Part shown: piece by piece, positions 1-8,558 of the stretch
Position numbering within the stretch: the stretch's first letter is position 1
How the letters are laid out: each line of letters begins with the position of its first letter
Source: Aquabacter sp040049275
GTDB taxonomy: Bacteria > Pseudomonadota > Alphaproteobacteria > Rhizobiales > Xanthobacteraceae
Assembly (NCBI RefSeq): GCF_040049275.1
Contig: NZ_JBDZDT010000002.1
Coordinates: 434,001 to 498,000 of the forward strand
Length of the DNA stretch: 64,000 nt
Reading direction: 5' to 3'
The notes under the pieces: model-generated
What the model saw: the letters and a program-made list of their open reading frames with translations, nothing else
Told to the model about the DNA's origin: nothing
The model's database searches: none
Translations under genes and position numbers: made by a program

Positions 1-966
1 GATCAGCTGCTCGCCGCCGCGAAACTGGCCCGCTGCGATGAAGTCCTGGACCACGGTCACCACCATGGGAATGATGGTCCACGGCTTCGAGATGCACGTC
101 ACCTCGGCCACCATGCCGACCTTCATGACCTGCGCCTCGATCTGCCCGAAGCCCGCTTGAATGGAGTTTCGCCCGGCGCCTTCGGGGATGAGGACGCCTG
201 CGGGACGCATGAACGGGTTGACGATGTCGCCCACCTTCAGCGCGAACTGCTCCACCCGTCCGGTCACGCCGGCGCGGATGATCGTCTTCTCCAGATTCAC
301 CTGGGCCTGGGCGAGGGCGGCTTCGGCGCTCGCTTTCTCTGCCGGCAGGAGGATGGCGATGCGCGCCTCGGCCGCTTCCTTCGCGGCCATTGCGGACGTG
401 ATGGCGCCCTTGCGGCCTTCCACCAGGTTTTCCAGCCGCTCGATTTCGCGAACCGTGACGGTGGCGGGGTTGCGACGGAAGAGTTCCTGCTTCACCTCCA
501 ATTCGTCCAGGGCCTGCTGATGGGCGCTCTGGGCCTCTTGGATCTTGCCCTCCGTTGCAGCAATGTCGGTGCGTGCCACCACCATTGCCGCTTCCACCTC
601 GGCAATCCTGCGCTGGTCGGCCTCCACTGCCGCTTGCTGGGCCGTATTGTCGAGCCTGAAGATCGGGGCGCCCTGCGTAACCTTATCGCTCATTCCGAGA
701 TAGATTTCGGCGACGCGCCCGTTTGTTTCCGAGATGATCGGAATGGTCCTGTAATACAATGTCGCGTTGCTGGTGGAGGGGTGATTGTAGAAAATCACCG
801 TGATCAACCCGATGGTGAGCATCACACAAGCGGTTATGCCCCATCTCAGCTCAAACCATGCTGAATAGAGAGTGATTTCCTTGCCGAGCCTCTTTCCTTG
901 CCCATAGCGGCGGTAGAGATAGTCGGGCAGGATTGTGAGCAGGGAGCAGAGAAGAAGCTCAAGCAT
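1..966 (-). CDS. yiaV: HlyD/EmrA-type membrane fusion protein, YiaV-like (3' end outside window)
   Basis: This frame is open from an ATG at 966 to the window edge (322 codons), so the C-terminus is missing. The N-terminus reads MLELLLCSLLTILPDYLYRR, then a long hydrophobic segment (about residues 48-68), then a biotinyl-lipoyl-like half (SETNGRVAEIYLGMSDKVTQ), an alanine/glutamate-rich coiled-coil hairpin and the returning half-barrel. This is the order seen in HlyD-family periplasmic adaptors, and the N-terminal cytoplasmic stretch is typical of E. coli YiaV/YibH. Such proteins link an inner-membrane partner to envelope export; the substrate is unknown. The start lies 3 bp after the stop of the DUF3302 gene, so the two are co-transcribed, as yiaW-yiaV are in E. 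coli. The adaptor family is clear; the orthology is inferred from the N-terminus plus the neighbour. Confidence 0.85.
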   Translation of the reverse strand, partial: MLELLLCSLLTILPDYLYRRYGQGKRLGKEITLYSAWFELRWGITACVMLTIGLITVIFYNHPSTSNATLYYRTIPIISETNGRVAEIYLGMSDKVTQGAPIFRLDNTAQQAAVEADQRRIAEVEAAMVVARTDIAATEGKIQEAQSAHQQALDELEVKQELFRRNPATVTVREIERLENLVEGRKGAITSAMAAKEAAEARIAILLPAEKASAEAALAQAQVNLEKTIIRAGVTGRVEQFALKVGDIVNPFMRPAGVLIPEGAGRNSIQAGFGQIEAQVMKVGMVAEVTCISKPWTIIPMVVTVVQDFIAAGQFRGGEQLI

Positions 967-969
967 GGA

Positions 970-1434
970 TCAGCCCTCTGCGCCCGTCGGAGCGAGTCTT
1001 GGTTTTGCCTGGGACTCCGGCTGGGGTGGATCAGGAGGCTGAAGGCCCGCATCCATCTCATCCGGCACGTCGTCCGCACCCTTGCCCGGCGGAATGCCTG
1101 CGATCTTCTCGAGCGCTCCCGCCATCCGCCCAAGCGCGCCCCCGAAATCGGGGAAGTCGATGAGGGCGAGCAGCAGGCCGGCCACCCAGAACAGATGCAC
1201 GTGCGTGAAGAGGGCCAGCAGGCCCAACACCGCAACAATTTCGAGCTGAAGTTTTTTGGACTTGTGTGCGATGCGCTCGGGCAGGGTGTGCAGCCGCAGG
1301 AACAAGATGCCGACTGCCAGCACGGCCACGACCAGAAAGACGGCCATCACCGTCATGAGGACATCCGTCTCGCCCGGAGCGGTGATGAATGCCGGCAGAT
1401 GATGGGGCGCAGCGGAGTGAAGCGACGCGTTCAT
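970..1434 (-). CDS. yiaW: DUF3302 inner-membrane protein, YiaW-like
   Basis: The product is 154 residues, with one clear membrane segment near 25-48 (VLMTVMAVFLVVAVLAVGIL) and a second near 68-92 (LQLEIVAVLGLLALFTHVHL), followed by a proline-rich soluble tail. The LHTLPERIAHKSKKLQLE linker with its HVHLFWVAGLLLALID follow-up is the DUF3302 signature as I recognise it from E. coli YiaW. No biochemical function is established for this family. It precedes the HlyD-type gene by 3 bp and probably forms a two-component envelope unit with it. The C-terminal extension (about 45 residues, PPDPPQPESQ) is longer than in the E. coli protein. Confidence 0.8.
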   Translation of the reverse strand: MNASLHSAAPHHLPAFITAPGETDVLMTVMAVFLVVAVLAVGILFLRLHTLPERIAHKSKKLQLEIVAVLGLLALFTHVHLFWVAGLLLALIDFPDFGGALGRMAGALEKIAGIPPGKGADDVPDEMDAGLQPPDPPQPESQAKPRLAPTGAEG

Positions 1435-1671
1435 ACAAGCCTCACCTTCGACTTCACCTTCGAGCTTTCTCGACTAGAAGCACATAGCACAGGTCGCAGG
1501 CTCAGACGAGGCTTGGCGCTCGGAGCGATCGGCAACGCTGGCGCTTGCCGGGCTCCATGCTGCGGGCCGCCTCGGCAAAAATATGCGATGCCTTTTGTCG
1601 GTGTGGAGCGGCCCTGTTCGTCCTATGCGCGAAGAGGCGATCCGCGCCTCGGACTTAGAGGAGTGAGACTG

Positions 1672-2094
1672 ATGCGCGTGATGGTTCTGGTGAAGGCGAC
1701 CGCCGACAGCGAGGCGGGGGCGATGCCTTCGAGCGAGCTTCTTGAAGCCATGGGCAAGTACAATGCAGAGCTGATCGAGGCCGGCATCATGCTGGCGGGC
1801 GAAGGCCTGCACCCCTCCGCCAAGGGCAAGCGGATCGCGTTCGACGGGCTGGGCCGCACGGTCATTGATGGCCCCTTCGCCGAGACGAAGGAGCTTGTCG
1901 CCGGCTTCTGGCTCTGGGAGGTCAAGGACATCGAGGAGGCGGTGGAATGGCTGAAGCGCTGCCCCAATCCCATGCCCGGCCCCAGCGAGATCGAGATCCG
2001 CCCGGTGGTCGAGCTCGCCGATTTCGGCGAAGTGCTCACCCCGGAACTTGCCGCGCTGCACGATCGGAATCGCCAGAAGGTATCCGGCGGCTGA
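1672..2094 (+). CDS. YCII/DGPF-domain protein
   Basis: The product is 140 residues: MRVMVLVKATADSEAG start, an MGKYNAELIEAGIMLAGEGL middle, the DGPFAETKELVAGFWLWEV hallmark (about residues 63-81) and a C-terminal MPGPSEIEIRPV strand. This is the YCII-related dimeric alpha/beta fold of the DGPF subgroup. Members often sit beside ECF sigma factors; none is visible here. The start at 1672 is chosen because AGAGGAG lies about 9 bp upstream and the fold begins immediately; the frame stays open further upstream but that part has no family resemblance. No reaction can be assigned. Confidence 0.85.
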   Translation: MRVMVLVKATADSEAGAMPSSELLEAMGKYNAELIEAGIMLAGEGLHPSAKGKRIAFDGLGRTVIDGPFAETKELVAGFWLWEVKDIEEAVEWLKRCPNPMPGPSEIEIRPVVELADFGEVLTPELAALHDRNRQKVSGG

Positions 2095-2281
2095 GCCTCA
2101 TCCATCTGCGCCAGGGTTGCAGGGGGCGCTTGATCCCTCCGATCCTACCCGCCGGCGGCTCGCTGACGCCGGCGGGCCGGCCTTCGGGGCCGTGTGCAGA
2201 ACCGGAAAATGCCATGGGCACGGCGCGCCGGGTCGTTCACACTCGCTTCACATCGCGAATCGGCGAGGGATGGGGCGCGCC

Positions 2282-4264
2282 ATGGGGAGGGGAAGTCTCG
2301 GGCGGCGGCGCAGAGCCCTGGCCCTGGCATCATGCGGTTTCCTTCTCGGAACGGGCTCTTCCGTCTTCGCCCAGTCCAGCACCTGGGATTCCACCATCTC
2401 CAATTCGCACTGGTATGTGACGGTGCCGCAGATGCTGGCTTATGCGGCGCCCAGCACGTCCTTTGCCAATCCCGCTCCCATCGGCGACCAGACCTTGTGG
2501 AGCCTCGGCACCTCGGTCAACGGCGCCTTCACGGGGACGTCGTCGGCGCAACTCGCCATCGGCCCGATCACCACCTCCTCCGATTCCAACATCCAGGGCT
2601 CGGTCACGCCGGCCGGGCAGATCACCATGGTCTTCACGCCCACCACCGGGGGCTCCACCACCATCGGCCTCGGGCAGATGACGGACCGGGGCGGCGTCAC
2701 AGAGATGGAAATGCAGATGATCACCGGCACAAGCCTGTTGGTGACCCATTGGGCCTATATGGTGCCCTACGATCCCGCCACCTTCACGCCGCCTGCCGCG
2801 CAGGCGGTGCCGAGCAACGCATCGCCGCAATGGGCCTGGACCGCCGGCACGCCCTGGCACGTCGTCAGCCCGCGCCTGTTCGGCAGCACCGCTCCGGGCA
2901 CCATCGTCATCACCAATTACAAGAGCGGCTATTTCTGGGGGGCGGGCGTCGCGCCGGGCGGCGGCACGTTCACGCTCATGGGTTCCATCACGCCCGAGGG
3001 CAAGGTGCTGCTCAACGCGATCTCGCCGGTGGGGCTGTCGAGCCTCTATGGCGACCTCGCCGGAGATCCCTCCACCGCCCAGATGCTGCTGGGCGCGTAC
3101 GATTCCCTCGGTAACTATACCGGCGACGTGACCACTCTCTCTCTGGTTTCTCCTTATGCCGAGGCGGTGGCGGCGGCGAACAACCCCTCGGCCCTGGGCG
3201 CGGCGAACATGCTCTACGGGGTAGCCGGCACCACGGACGGGCTCTTCGGCCCCCTGGCGCCGGCCATCAATGTGCTGAACACGCTCCAGGGCGCGGCCTT
3301 GTCCACCGCCATCAGCCAGACGCTGCCGGTGCTGGCCGGCGCGGGGGCGCAGGCGACCTATGCGACGCAGCGCGCGCTCCAGCAGGTGGTCATGACCCGC
3401 CTCGACGCCATCCACGGCACGGATGCGCCGGGCGCGGAGCGGAATGTCTGGCTGCGGCCCTTCGGCAGCTTCGCCGACCAGGGCAGCGTCGGCGGCGTGC
3501 CCGGCTACAGCGCCAGCGGCGGCGGCGTGGCGGCGGGCATCGACAAGGCCCTCTCGCCCGATTTCGCCCTGGGCAGCGTGTTCGCCTATTCCTACACGTC
3601 CATCACCGGCGGCAACGATGCCGTGCCCAATTCCCTCGGCATCAGCACCTACCAGCTCGGTCTCTATGGCGCCTATTCGCTGCAGCCGGACCTCGACCTC
3701 AACTTCCAGCTCGATGCCGGCTACAACCGGAACAGCGAAAACCGCACCATCGCCTTCATGGGCAGCACGGCTTCAGCGGATTATGGCGGCTACACCACCC
3801 ATGCGGGCCTCGGCCTGCGCAAGACGTTCACTCTAGCTCCGGGCGTCACCCTCGCGCCCATCCTGCGGCTCGATTATGCGCAGGTCAGCGCCGATGCCTA
3901 TGCCGAGACCGGCGCGGGGGCGTTGGACCTTGCCGTCAATTCCCAGACCTACCGGGAGCTGATGCTCACTGCCGGCCTCAAGGGCACGTATCAGGTCGCC
4001 GACCATGTGCTGGTCACGGCCAACGCGGGCATCGGCTACAACATGCTGAACAACCAGACGCAGATCATCGCCGCCTATGCGGGGGGAGGGGGCAGCTTCG
4101 TCACCTCGGGCCTCGATGTCTCGCCCTGGCTCTATACGGCCGGCGTGGGTCTCGTCGGCATGCGCACGGAAAGCCTGGACCTGAGTCTCAATTACGATCT
4201 GGAGGCGAGCCCCAGCGGCTTCCTGAACCAGATGGGCTCGCTGGTGCTGAAGATGAAGATCTGA
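2282..4264 (+). CDS. Autotransporter (type V secretion) outer-membrane protein
   Basis: The product is 660 residues from this ATG. It has an arginine-rich n-region, a hydrophobic core and a likely signal-peptidase site after residue 30 (GSSVFA|QSS). Residues about 31-385 form a passenger with alternating Thr/Ser/Gly-rich strands and no long repeats. Residues about 388-660 (NVWLRPFGSFADQGSVGGVP onward) are an autotransporter beta-domain with alternating amphipathic strands, close to the usual 260-280 residues. The last residues are LVLKMKI rather than ending in the common terminal Phe/Trp. An in-frame ATG at 2270 is possible, but its SD-like GAGGG is too close; 2282 has GGGG six bases upstream. 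The gene stands alone, convergent with uricase. The passenger function is unknown (adhesin or secreted enzyme). Confidence 0.85.
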   Translation: MGRGSLGRRRRALALASCGFLLGTGSSVFAQSSTWDSTISNSHWYVTVPQMLAYAAPSTSFANPAPIGDQTLWSLGTSVNGAFTGTSSAQLAIGPITTSSDSNIQGSVTPAGQITMVFTPTTGGSTTIGLGQMTDRGGVTEMEMQMITGTSLLVTHWAYMVPYDPATFTPPAAQAVPSNASPQWAWTAGTPWHVVSPRLFGSTAPGTIVITNYKSGYFWGAGVAPGGGTFTLMGSITPEGKVLLNAISPVGLSSLYGDLAGDPSTAQMLLGAYDSLGNYTGDVTTLSLVSPYAEAVAAANNPSALGAANMLYGVAGTTDGLFGPLAPAINVLNTLQGAALSTAISQTLPVLAGAGAQATYATQRALQQVVMTRLDAIHGTDAPGAERNVWLRPFGSFADQGSVGGVPGYSASGGGVAAGIDKALSPDFALGSVFAYSYTSITGGNDAVPNSLGISTYQLGLYGAYSLQPDLDLNFQLDAGYNRNSENRTIAFMGSTASADYGGYTTHAGLGLRKTFTLAPGVTLAPILRLDYAQVSADAYAETGAGALDLAVNSQTYRELMLTAGLKGTYQVADHVLVTANAGIGYNMLNNQTQIIAAYAGGGGSFVTSGLDVSPWLYTAGVGLVGMRTESLDLSLNYDLEASPSGFLNQMGSLVLKMKI

Positions 4265-4318
4265 GGGGCTTGGTCCTCCCTCTACCTTGCGGGACCGCGT
4301 CGATACGCCCGCCAAGCT

Positions 4319-4342
4319 CCCTCTCCCGCTTGCGGGGGAGGG
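4319..4342. repeat. CCCTCTCCCGC-TTGC hairpin repeat
   Basis: A GC-rich hairpin (CCCTCTCCCGC, loop TTGC region, GGGGGAGGG) lies between the convergent autotransporter and uricase genes. The same motif recurs at 9846-9869 and, inverted, at 10126-10149. It may act as a transcription terminator for both flanking genes, but no T-tract follows. Confidence 0.6.
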
Positions 4343-4389
4343 GACTGTGCAGAGGTCCCGGATGAGAGGGGGAGTGCGGTGCCCCTGTC

Positions 4390-5226
4390 CTACCGCCCCA
4401 CCGTACATTCTATCTGCCCATGGGGCTCGTCGGTGGGCAGGAAGACCACATTGTCGTTGTCCAGCCCGAACGGCTCCAGGTTGATCAAAAGATAATGCTT
4501 GTTGGGGCAGGCCATGGAGATGTCGATGATCTCGGGTACCTTCGCGAGCGCCGCCGTGCCCATGCGGTAGAGGCTGTCCTGCACGCTTTCGGAGAAGGTG
4601 GTGGCGAACACTTCGATGAGGGTCGAGAGGATCGTGGTGTTGGCGGCCTTGTAGTCGGCCGGTGCCGTGCGCCAGCGCCAGCTCGCCTCCATGGCGGTGG
4701 CGCAGATGCGGTCCCGCGTCTCCTTGATGGTGGTGTAGGGATCGCGGGCATAATTGTCCCAGGCGGACGCCGTGGTCTTCATGAAGGTGAAGTCCGAAAC
4801 GCCGGAGGTGATCTCCACGCCCGAGCGGGTCGCATGGACCTTGGCGAAGGGCTTTCCGTTGCCGTCCAGCACGAAGGAGTGGGGGTGCGGCACGCCGCCG
4901 AAGGAAAGGCGGTCCCACTTGGTCTCGTGGCCGGTGACGGTGGTGGTCTCCACCTGCGGGTAGGAGTCGAGAATGCGCGCTGCCACCGCCGCGCAGAACG
5001 CCTCGGTGTCGAGGCCGGGATTTTCGCGGGCCACCACGTTCACCACGTTCTTGATGGTGTCGGTGGAGACCATCTTCGAATTGTCCGCCGCCACGAAGGC
5101 ACCGGCGAAGTCGCCGGTGATCATGGCCTTGACGGTGAGCTCGCGCACCTCGTGATGCGCGCCGTCCTTCTTCACCCGGAGGACGCGCACGCGGTCCTTG
5201 CCATATGTCTTGCTGACCAAGGTCAT
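4390..5226 (-). CDS. uox: Urate oxidase (uricase)
   Basis: This enzyme oxidises urate with O2 to 5-hydroxyisourate plus H2O2 in the cytoplasm, using no cofactor. The 278-residue protein has the tandem T-fold layout: KTYGKDRVRVLRV at the N-terminus (catalytic Lys10), ADNSKMVSTDTIKNVV (catalytic Thr55), TTVTGHETKWDRLSFGG in the middle, and HGQIECTVGR at the end with the substrate-binding Gln. There is no peroxisomal SKL tail, as expected for bacteria. I prefer the ATG at 5226: an AGAGG lies 9 bases upstream, whereas for the ATG at 5232 it is only 3 bases away, and 5226 also restores the family's usual Lys10 numbering. It follows the M20 amidohydrolase by about 60 bp on the same strand. HIU hydrolase and the later urate-pathway enzymes lie divergently. 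Confidence 0.95.
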   Translation of the reverse strand: MTLVSKTYGKDRVRVLRVKKDGAHHEVRELTVKAMITGDFAGAFVAADNSKMVSTDTIKNVVNVVARENPGLDTEAFCAAVAARILDSYPQVETTTVTGHETKWDRLSFGGVPHPHSFVLDGNGKPFAKVHATRSGVEITSGVSDFTFMKTTASAWDNYARDPYTTIKETRDRICATAMEASWRWRTAPADYKAANTTILSTLIEVFATTFSESVQDSLYRMGTAALAKVPEIIDISMACPNKHYLLINLEPFGLDNDNVVFLPTDEPHGQIECTVGR

Positions 5227-5285
5227 CGTCATTCACCTCTGGCTGGTTATTTGGGCGGGACGTTTACTGCCCGCCTTGATGTCGA

Positions 5286-6515
5286 TCAGGAGAGGAGGTC
5301 CGCCAGCGTGCGGGTGATCACCCGTGTCGCCAGCGTCAGGTCGGAGAGGCGCAGCTTCTCGTCCGCGCGGTGGCCGTTGGCCTCCTCGATGGTGCGCGGG
5401 CCGGCGCCGTAGAGCACCACGGGATGGCCCGCTTCCGCATAGAGCCGCGCGTCGGTGTAGAGCGGCACGCCCTTGGCGGGAATCTCCTCGCCCAGAACCT
5501 CGGCCGCATTGCGCTGGATGGCCTGCGAGAGGTGCAGCGTCGCCTCGCTCGGCACCAGCGGGCGGGCGAGCAGGATGCGCCGGATGGAAATGCGGGCCTT
5601 CGGGAAGGCGGCGGCGCCCTTCTCGATGACGGCGCGCACCTCCGCCTCCACCGCCTCCGGTTGTTCTTCCGGCACGATGCGCCGGTCGAGGCGGAAGGTG
5701 ACGCGGTCCGGCACCACATTGGTGTTGATGCCGCCGGAGATGAGGCCGACCGTGAGCTGCGGCGAGCCGATGCCCGGCACCGCCGAGACGGTCTTCTTCA
5801 ACGTGTCGCGATAGGCATAGAGGGCGGCAAGGATGCCAGTTGTCGCCTCCAGCGCATCGACTCCGGTGAAGGGGAGGGCGGCGTGGGCGGACTTGCCGGC
5901 CACCTCCACCTCCAGGTGCAGGCAGCCATTGTGGGCCACCACCACCGCATAGGAGAAGCCGGCGGAGATGACGTAATCGGGCTTGGTCAGCCCTTCCCCG
6001 ATGAGGAAGCCGGGGCCGATCTCGCCGCCGATCTCCTCGTCATAGGTGAAATGCAGCTCCACCGTGCCCTTCAGCGGCAGCCCGGAGTGCTTCAGCACAT
6101 CGAGTGCGAACGCATAGGTGGCGAAGTCGGATTTGGAGACGGCGGCGCCGCGGCCATACATCTCGCCGTCCACCACCGCCGCGCCATAGGGATCCTGCGA
6201 CCAGCCCTCGCCGGGCGGCACCACGTCGCCATGGGCGTTTAGGGCGATGGTGGGGCCCTCGCCGAAGCGGTGACGCACCACGAGGTTGGTGGCGGAGATC
6301 ATGCCCGTCGCCCGGGCGCGCGCCTCCGGCACGTGGTGGCGCTCCACCGTGTGGCCGAGCGCTTCCAGCAGCTCCACCGCGCGCGCGGCGTGGGGCGCGC
6401 AATCGCCGGGCGGGTTGTCGGAGGGCGTCTTCACCAGCGCGGCCAGGAAGGCGCGCTGCGCCGCCTCGCGCTCGGCAATAAGGGCATCCAGGCGGGCGGC
6501 CTCGGTGGGGGTCAT
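5286..6515 (-). CDS. M20-family metallopeptidase/amidohydrolase (ArgE/DapE type) in urate cluster
   Basis: The product is 409 residues with the M20 two-domain layout: first metal ligand in LNAHGDVVPPGEGW, bridging Asp and general base in HFTYDEEIGGEIGP, a dimerisation domain from about 190 to 305 (VEVAGKSAHAALPFTGVDAL, GGINTNVVPD), and a C-terminal metal-ligand segment (ARTIEEANGH region). It is zinc or cobalt dependent by family. The exact substrate cannot be read from sequence. Its place directly upstream of uricase, and divergent from uraH, suggests an amide-cleaving role in purine-ring breakdown, for instance on a ureido compound. That is inference. The ATG at 6515 has GAAGGA about 8 bp upstream. 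Confidence 0.85.
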   Translation of the reverse strand: MTPTEAARLDALIAEREAAQRAFLAALVKTPSDNPPGDCAPHAARAVELLEALGHTVERHHVPEARARATGMISATNLVVRHRFGEGPTIALNAHGDVVPPGEGWSQDPYGAAVVDGEMYGRGAAVSKSDFATYAFALDVLKHSGLPLKGTVELHFTYDEEIGGEIGPGFLIGEGLTKPDYVISAGFSYAVVVAHNGCLHLEVEVAGKSAHAALPFTGVDALEATTGILAALYAYRDTLKKTVSAVPGIGSPQLTVGLISGGINTNVVPDRVTFRLDRRIVPEEQPEAVEAEVRAVIEKGAAAFPKARISIRRILLARPLVPSEATLHLSQAIQRNAAEVLGEEIPAKGVPLYTDARLYAEAGHPVVLYGAGPRTIEEANGHRADEKLRLSDLTLATRVITRTLADLLS

Positions 6516-6635
6516 GGGCAGGGGTCCTTCAACTGACGCGACAATGATGCCTCAGGCGCGACCCCGCAGGGCAGTTGTCAGGTGGACGCGGGGGAAGGAT
6601 CTTCCATATTGGTGTGGAGAAAGCGGAGGGAACAC

Positions 6636-6989
6636 ATGGGACGCCTGTCGACGCACGTGCTGGATCTGGTCGACGGCGTGCCGGCGCTGGGGGTGGAGAT
6701 CGAACTGTTCCGCGTCGCCGCCGACGGCGCGCGCAACTTCGTCTCCCGCCATGTCACCAATGCGGACGGCCGCACGGACGCCCCGCTCCTGGCGGGCGAG
6801 AGCTTCGCGGCCGGCACCTATGAGCTGGTGTTCCACATGGGGCCGTATTTCCTGGCGCAGGGCGCCGAACTCGCCGAGCCGGCCTTCCTCGACCAGATCC
6901 CGTTGCGCTTTTCCATGGCCGAGGACGGGCATTACCATGTGCCCCTCCTGTGCTCGCCCTGGGCCTATTCCACCTATCGCGGCTCCTGA
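6636..6989 (+). CDS. uraH: 5-hydroxyisourate hydrolase (transthyretin-like protein)
   Basis: This enzyme hydrolyses 5-hydroxyisourate, the uricase product, to OHCU. The 117-residue protein carries all family marks: N-terminal LSTHVLDLVDGVPALGV with the active-site His, SRHVTNADGRTDAP with the Arg, and the C-terminal HYHVPLLCSPWAYSTYRGS ending in the diagnostic YRGS tetrapeptide. The start at 6636 is preceded by GGAGGG with good spacing; an in-frame ATG 18 codons upstream adds only non-homologous residues. It is the first gene of the + strand half of the cluster. Its stop is 1 bp before the next start, so translation is probably coupled. The 120 bp between this gene and the divergent M20 gene should hold both promoters. 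Confidence 0.95.
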   Translation: MGRLSTHVLDLVDGVPALGVEIELFRVAADGARNFVSRHVTNADGRTDAPLLAGESFAAGTYELVFHMGPYFLAQGAELAEPAFLDQIPLRFSMAEDGHYHVPLLCSPWAYSTYRGS

Positions 6990-6990
6990 C

Positions 6991-8412
6991 ATGACCTCCA
7001 AACCCTATCCGCGCGACCTTATCGGCTATAGCCGCACCCCGCCGCACCCCCGCTGGCCGGGCGATGCGCGCATCGCGGTGCAGTTCGTGATGAATTACGA
7101 GGAGGGCGGGGAAAACTCGATCCTCCATGGGGACGCCGCCTCCGAAGCTTTCCTGTCCGAGATCGTCGGCGCGGCGCCCTGGCCCGGCCAGCGGCACATG
7201 AACATGGAGAGCATCTACGAATTCGGCTCCCGCGTCGGCTTCTGGCGGCTGCACCGCCTGTTCACGGAGCGGGGCCTGCCATTGACCGTGTTCGGCATCG
7301 CCACCGCCATGGAACGCCACCCGGAGGCGGTGGCGGCCATGAACGCGGCCGGATGGGAGGTGGCGAGCCACGGCTATAAGTGGATCGACTACAAGGACAT
7401 CCCGAAGAAGACCGAGCGCAAGCACATCGCGGAGGCCATCCGCATCCACACCGAGGTGGCGGGCACCCGCCCGCTGGGCTTCTACCAGGGCCGTTCCTCC
7501 GAGAATTCCACGCCCCTGGCGATGGCGGAGGGCGGCTTCCTCTATTGCGCCGACAGCTATGCGGACGAGCTGCCTTATTGGGTGGAAGGGCCGAAGGGGC
7601 CGTTCCTGATGGTGCCCTATACGCTCGACGCCAACGACATGCGCTTCTCCATCCCCGCCGGGTTCAGCAATGGCGATCAGTTCTTCACCTATCTGAAGGA
7701 CAGCTTCGACCTGCTCTATGCGGAAGGAGAGACGGTGCCGCGCATGCTCTCCATCGGCCTTCACAACCGCCTCGTGGGGCGGCCGGGTCGCGCGGCGGCG
7801 CTGGCGCGCTTCCTCGATTACATTCAGGGGCACGAGAAGGTGTGGGTGGCGCGGCGCATCGACATCGCCCGTCACTGGATCGCCCATCATCCCCCGCCCG
7901 GCGGCTATGTGCCGAGCCGCCTGTCCCGCGCGCTATTCGTGGAGCGGTTCGGGGGCGTGTTCGAGCATTCGCCCTGGATCGCCGAGGGGGCCTATGAGGC
8001 GGGAATCGGCCCGAAGCAGGACAAGGCGGCCGGGCTCCACGCCGCCTTGGTGAAGGTGTTTCGCGCGGCTTCGCCCCGGCAGCAGATGGACGTGATCAAC
8101 GCCCATCCCGACCTTGCGGGCAAGCTGGCGGCGGCGAAGATGCTGACCACCGAGAGCCGCGAGGAGCAGGCCTCCGCCGGCCTCGACCGGCTGACGCCTG
8201 CGGAGAAGGCCTCGTTCACGCAGCTCAACGCGGCCTATATGGCGAAGTTCGGCTTCGTCTTCATCATGGCCATCCGCGGCCGCACGAAGGACGAGGTGCT
8301 CAACGCCTTCGAGAAGCGGCTGAAGAACACGCCGGAACAGGAGCAGGCCGAAGCGCTGAAGCAGATCGAGCGCATCGCCCTGCTGCGCCTGGAGCAGATG
8401 CTGCCGGGGTGA
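6991..8412 (+). CDS. puuE: Fused allantoinase (PuuE) - OHCU decarboxylase (UraD)
   Basis: The product is 473 residues. Residues about 1-305 are a metal-independent allantoinase of the polysaccharide-deacetylase fold: YSRTPPHPRWPGDARIAVQF, NYEEGGENSILHGD, the NMESIYEFGSRVGFWRLHRL block and the SHGYKWIDYKDI block. Residues about 310-473 are an OHCU decarboxylase domain, with FVERFGGVFEHSPWIAEGAY, the catalytic-His segment DVINAHPDLAGKL, the Glu-containing TESREEQASAGLD, and FGFVFIMAIRGRTKDEVL. The fusion would convert OHCU to (S)-allantoin and then hydrolyse it to allantoate in one polypeptide, so with uraH and uricase the route from urate to allantoate is complete here. Domain order is reversed relative to reaction order. 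PuuE-UraD fusions are known in alphaproteobacteria. Confidence 0.95.
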   Translation: MTSKPYPRDLIGYSRTPPHPRWPGDARIAVQFVMNYEEGGENSILHGDAASEAFLSEIVGAAPWPGQRHMNMESIYEFGSRVGFWRLHRLFTERGLPLTVFGIATAMERHPEAVAAMNAAGWEVASHGYKWIDYKDIPKKTERKHIAEAIRIHTEVAGTRPLGFYQGRSSENSTPLAMAEGGFLYCADSYADELPYWVEGPKGPFLMVPYTLDANDMRFSIPAGFSNGDQFFTYLKDSFDLLYAEGETVPRMLSIGLHNRLVGRPGRAAALARFLDYIQGHEKVWVARRIDIARHWIAHHPPPGGYVPSRLSRALFVERFGGVFEHSPWIAEGAYEAGIGPKQDKAAGLHAALVKVFRAASPRQQMDVINAHPDLAGKLAAAKMLTTESREEQASAGLDRLTPAEKASFTQLNAAYMAKFGFVFIMAIRGRTKDEVLNAFEKRLKNTPEQEQAEALKQIERIALLRLEQMLPG

Positions 8413-8432
8413 GGGGAATAGCTGTGAATCGC

Positions 8433-8529
8433 CGTCATGCCCGGGCTTGTCCCGGGCATCCACGCCTGTCCGTTAGGCGAACACTTGCGGCGCTGCGTGA
8501 ATGGCTGGGACAAGCCCGGCCATGACGGT
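8433..8529. repeat. Intergenic palindromic repeat (GTCATGCCCGGGCTTG family)
   Basis: The first half contains a perfect hairpin, ATGCCCGGG...CCCGGGCAT. The second half is its approximate inverted copy (ACAAGCCCGGCCATGACG), so the ~97 bp folds as one large cruciform. Related copies are at 9980-10076, 15251-15338 and 38417-38489. This is a REP/BIME-like short repeat common in Hyphomicrobiales. It lies between the puuE-uraD and allC genes and may trim or stabilise the transcript. Confidence 0.8.
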
Positions 8530-8558
8530 TCGTTCGTGAAGGAATGGAAGAATATTTA

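Noticed and set aside
6516..6635. CAACTG / CAGTTG inverted hexamers as a firm operator in the uraH/M20 divergent region
   Set aside because: Hexamers 36 bp apart occur easily by chance and no regulator gene is adjacent; kept only as a hint inside a finding.
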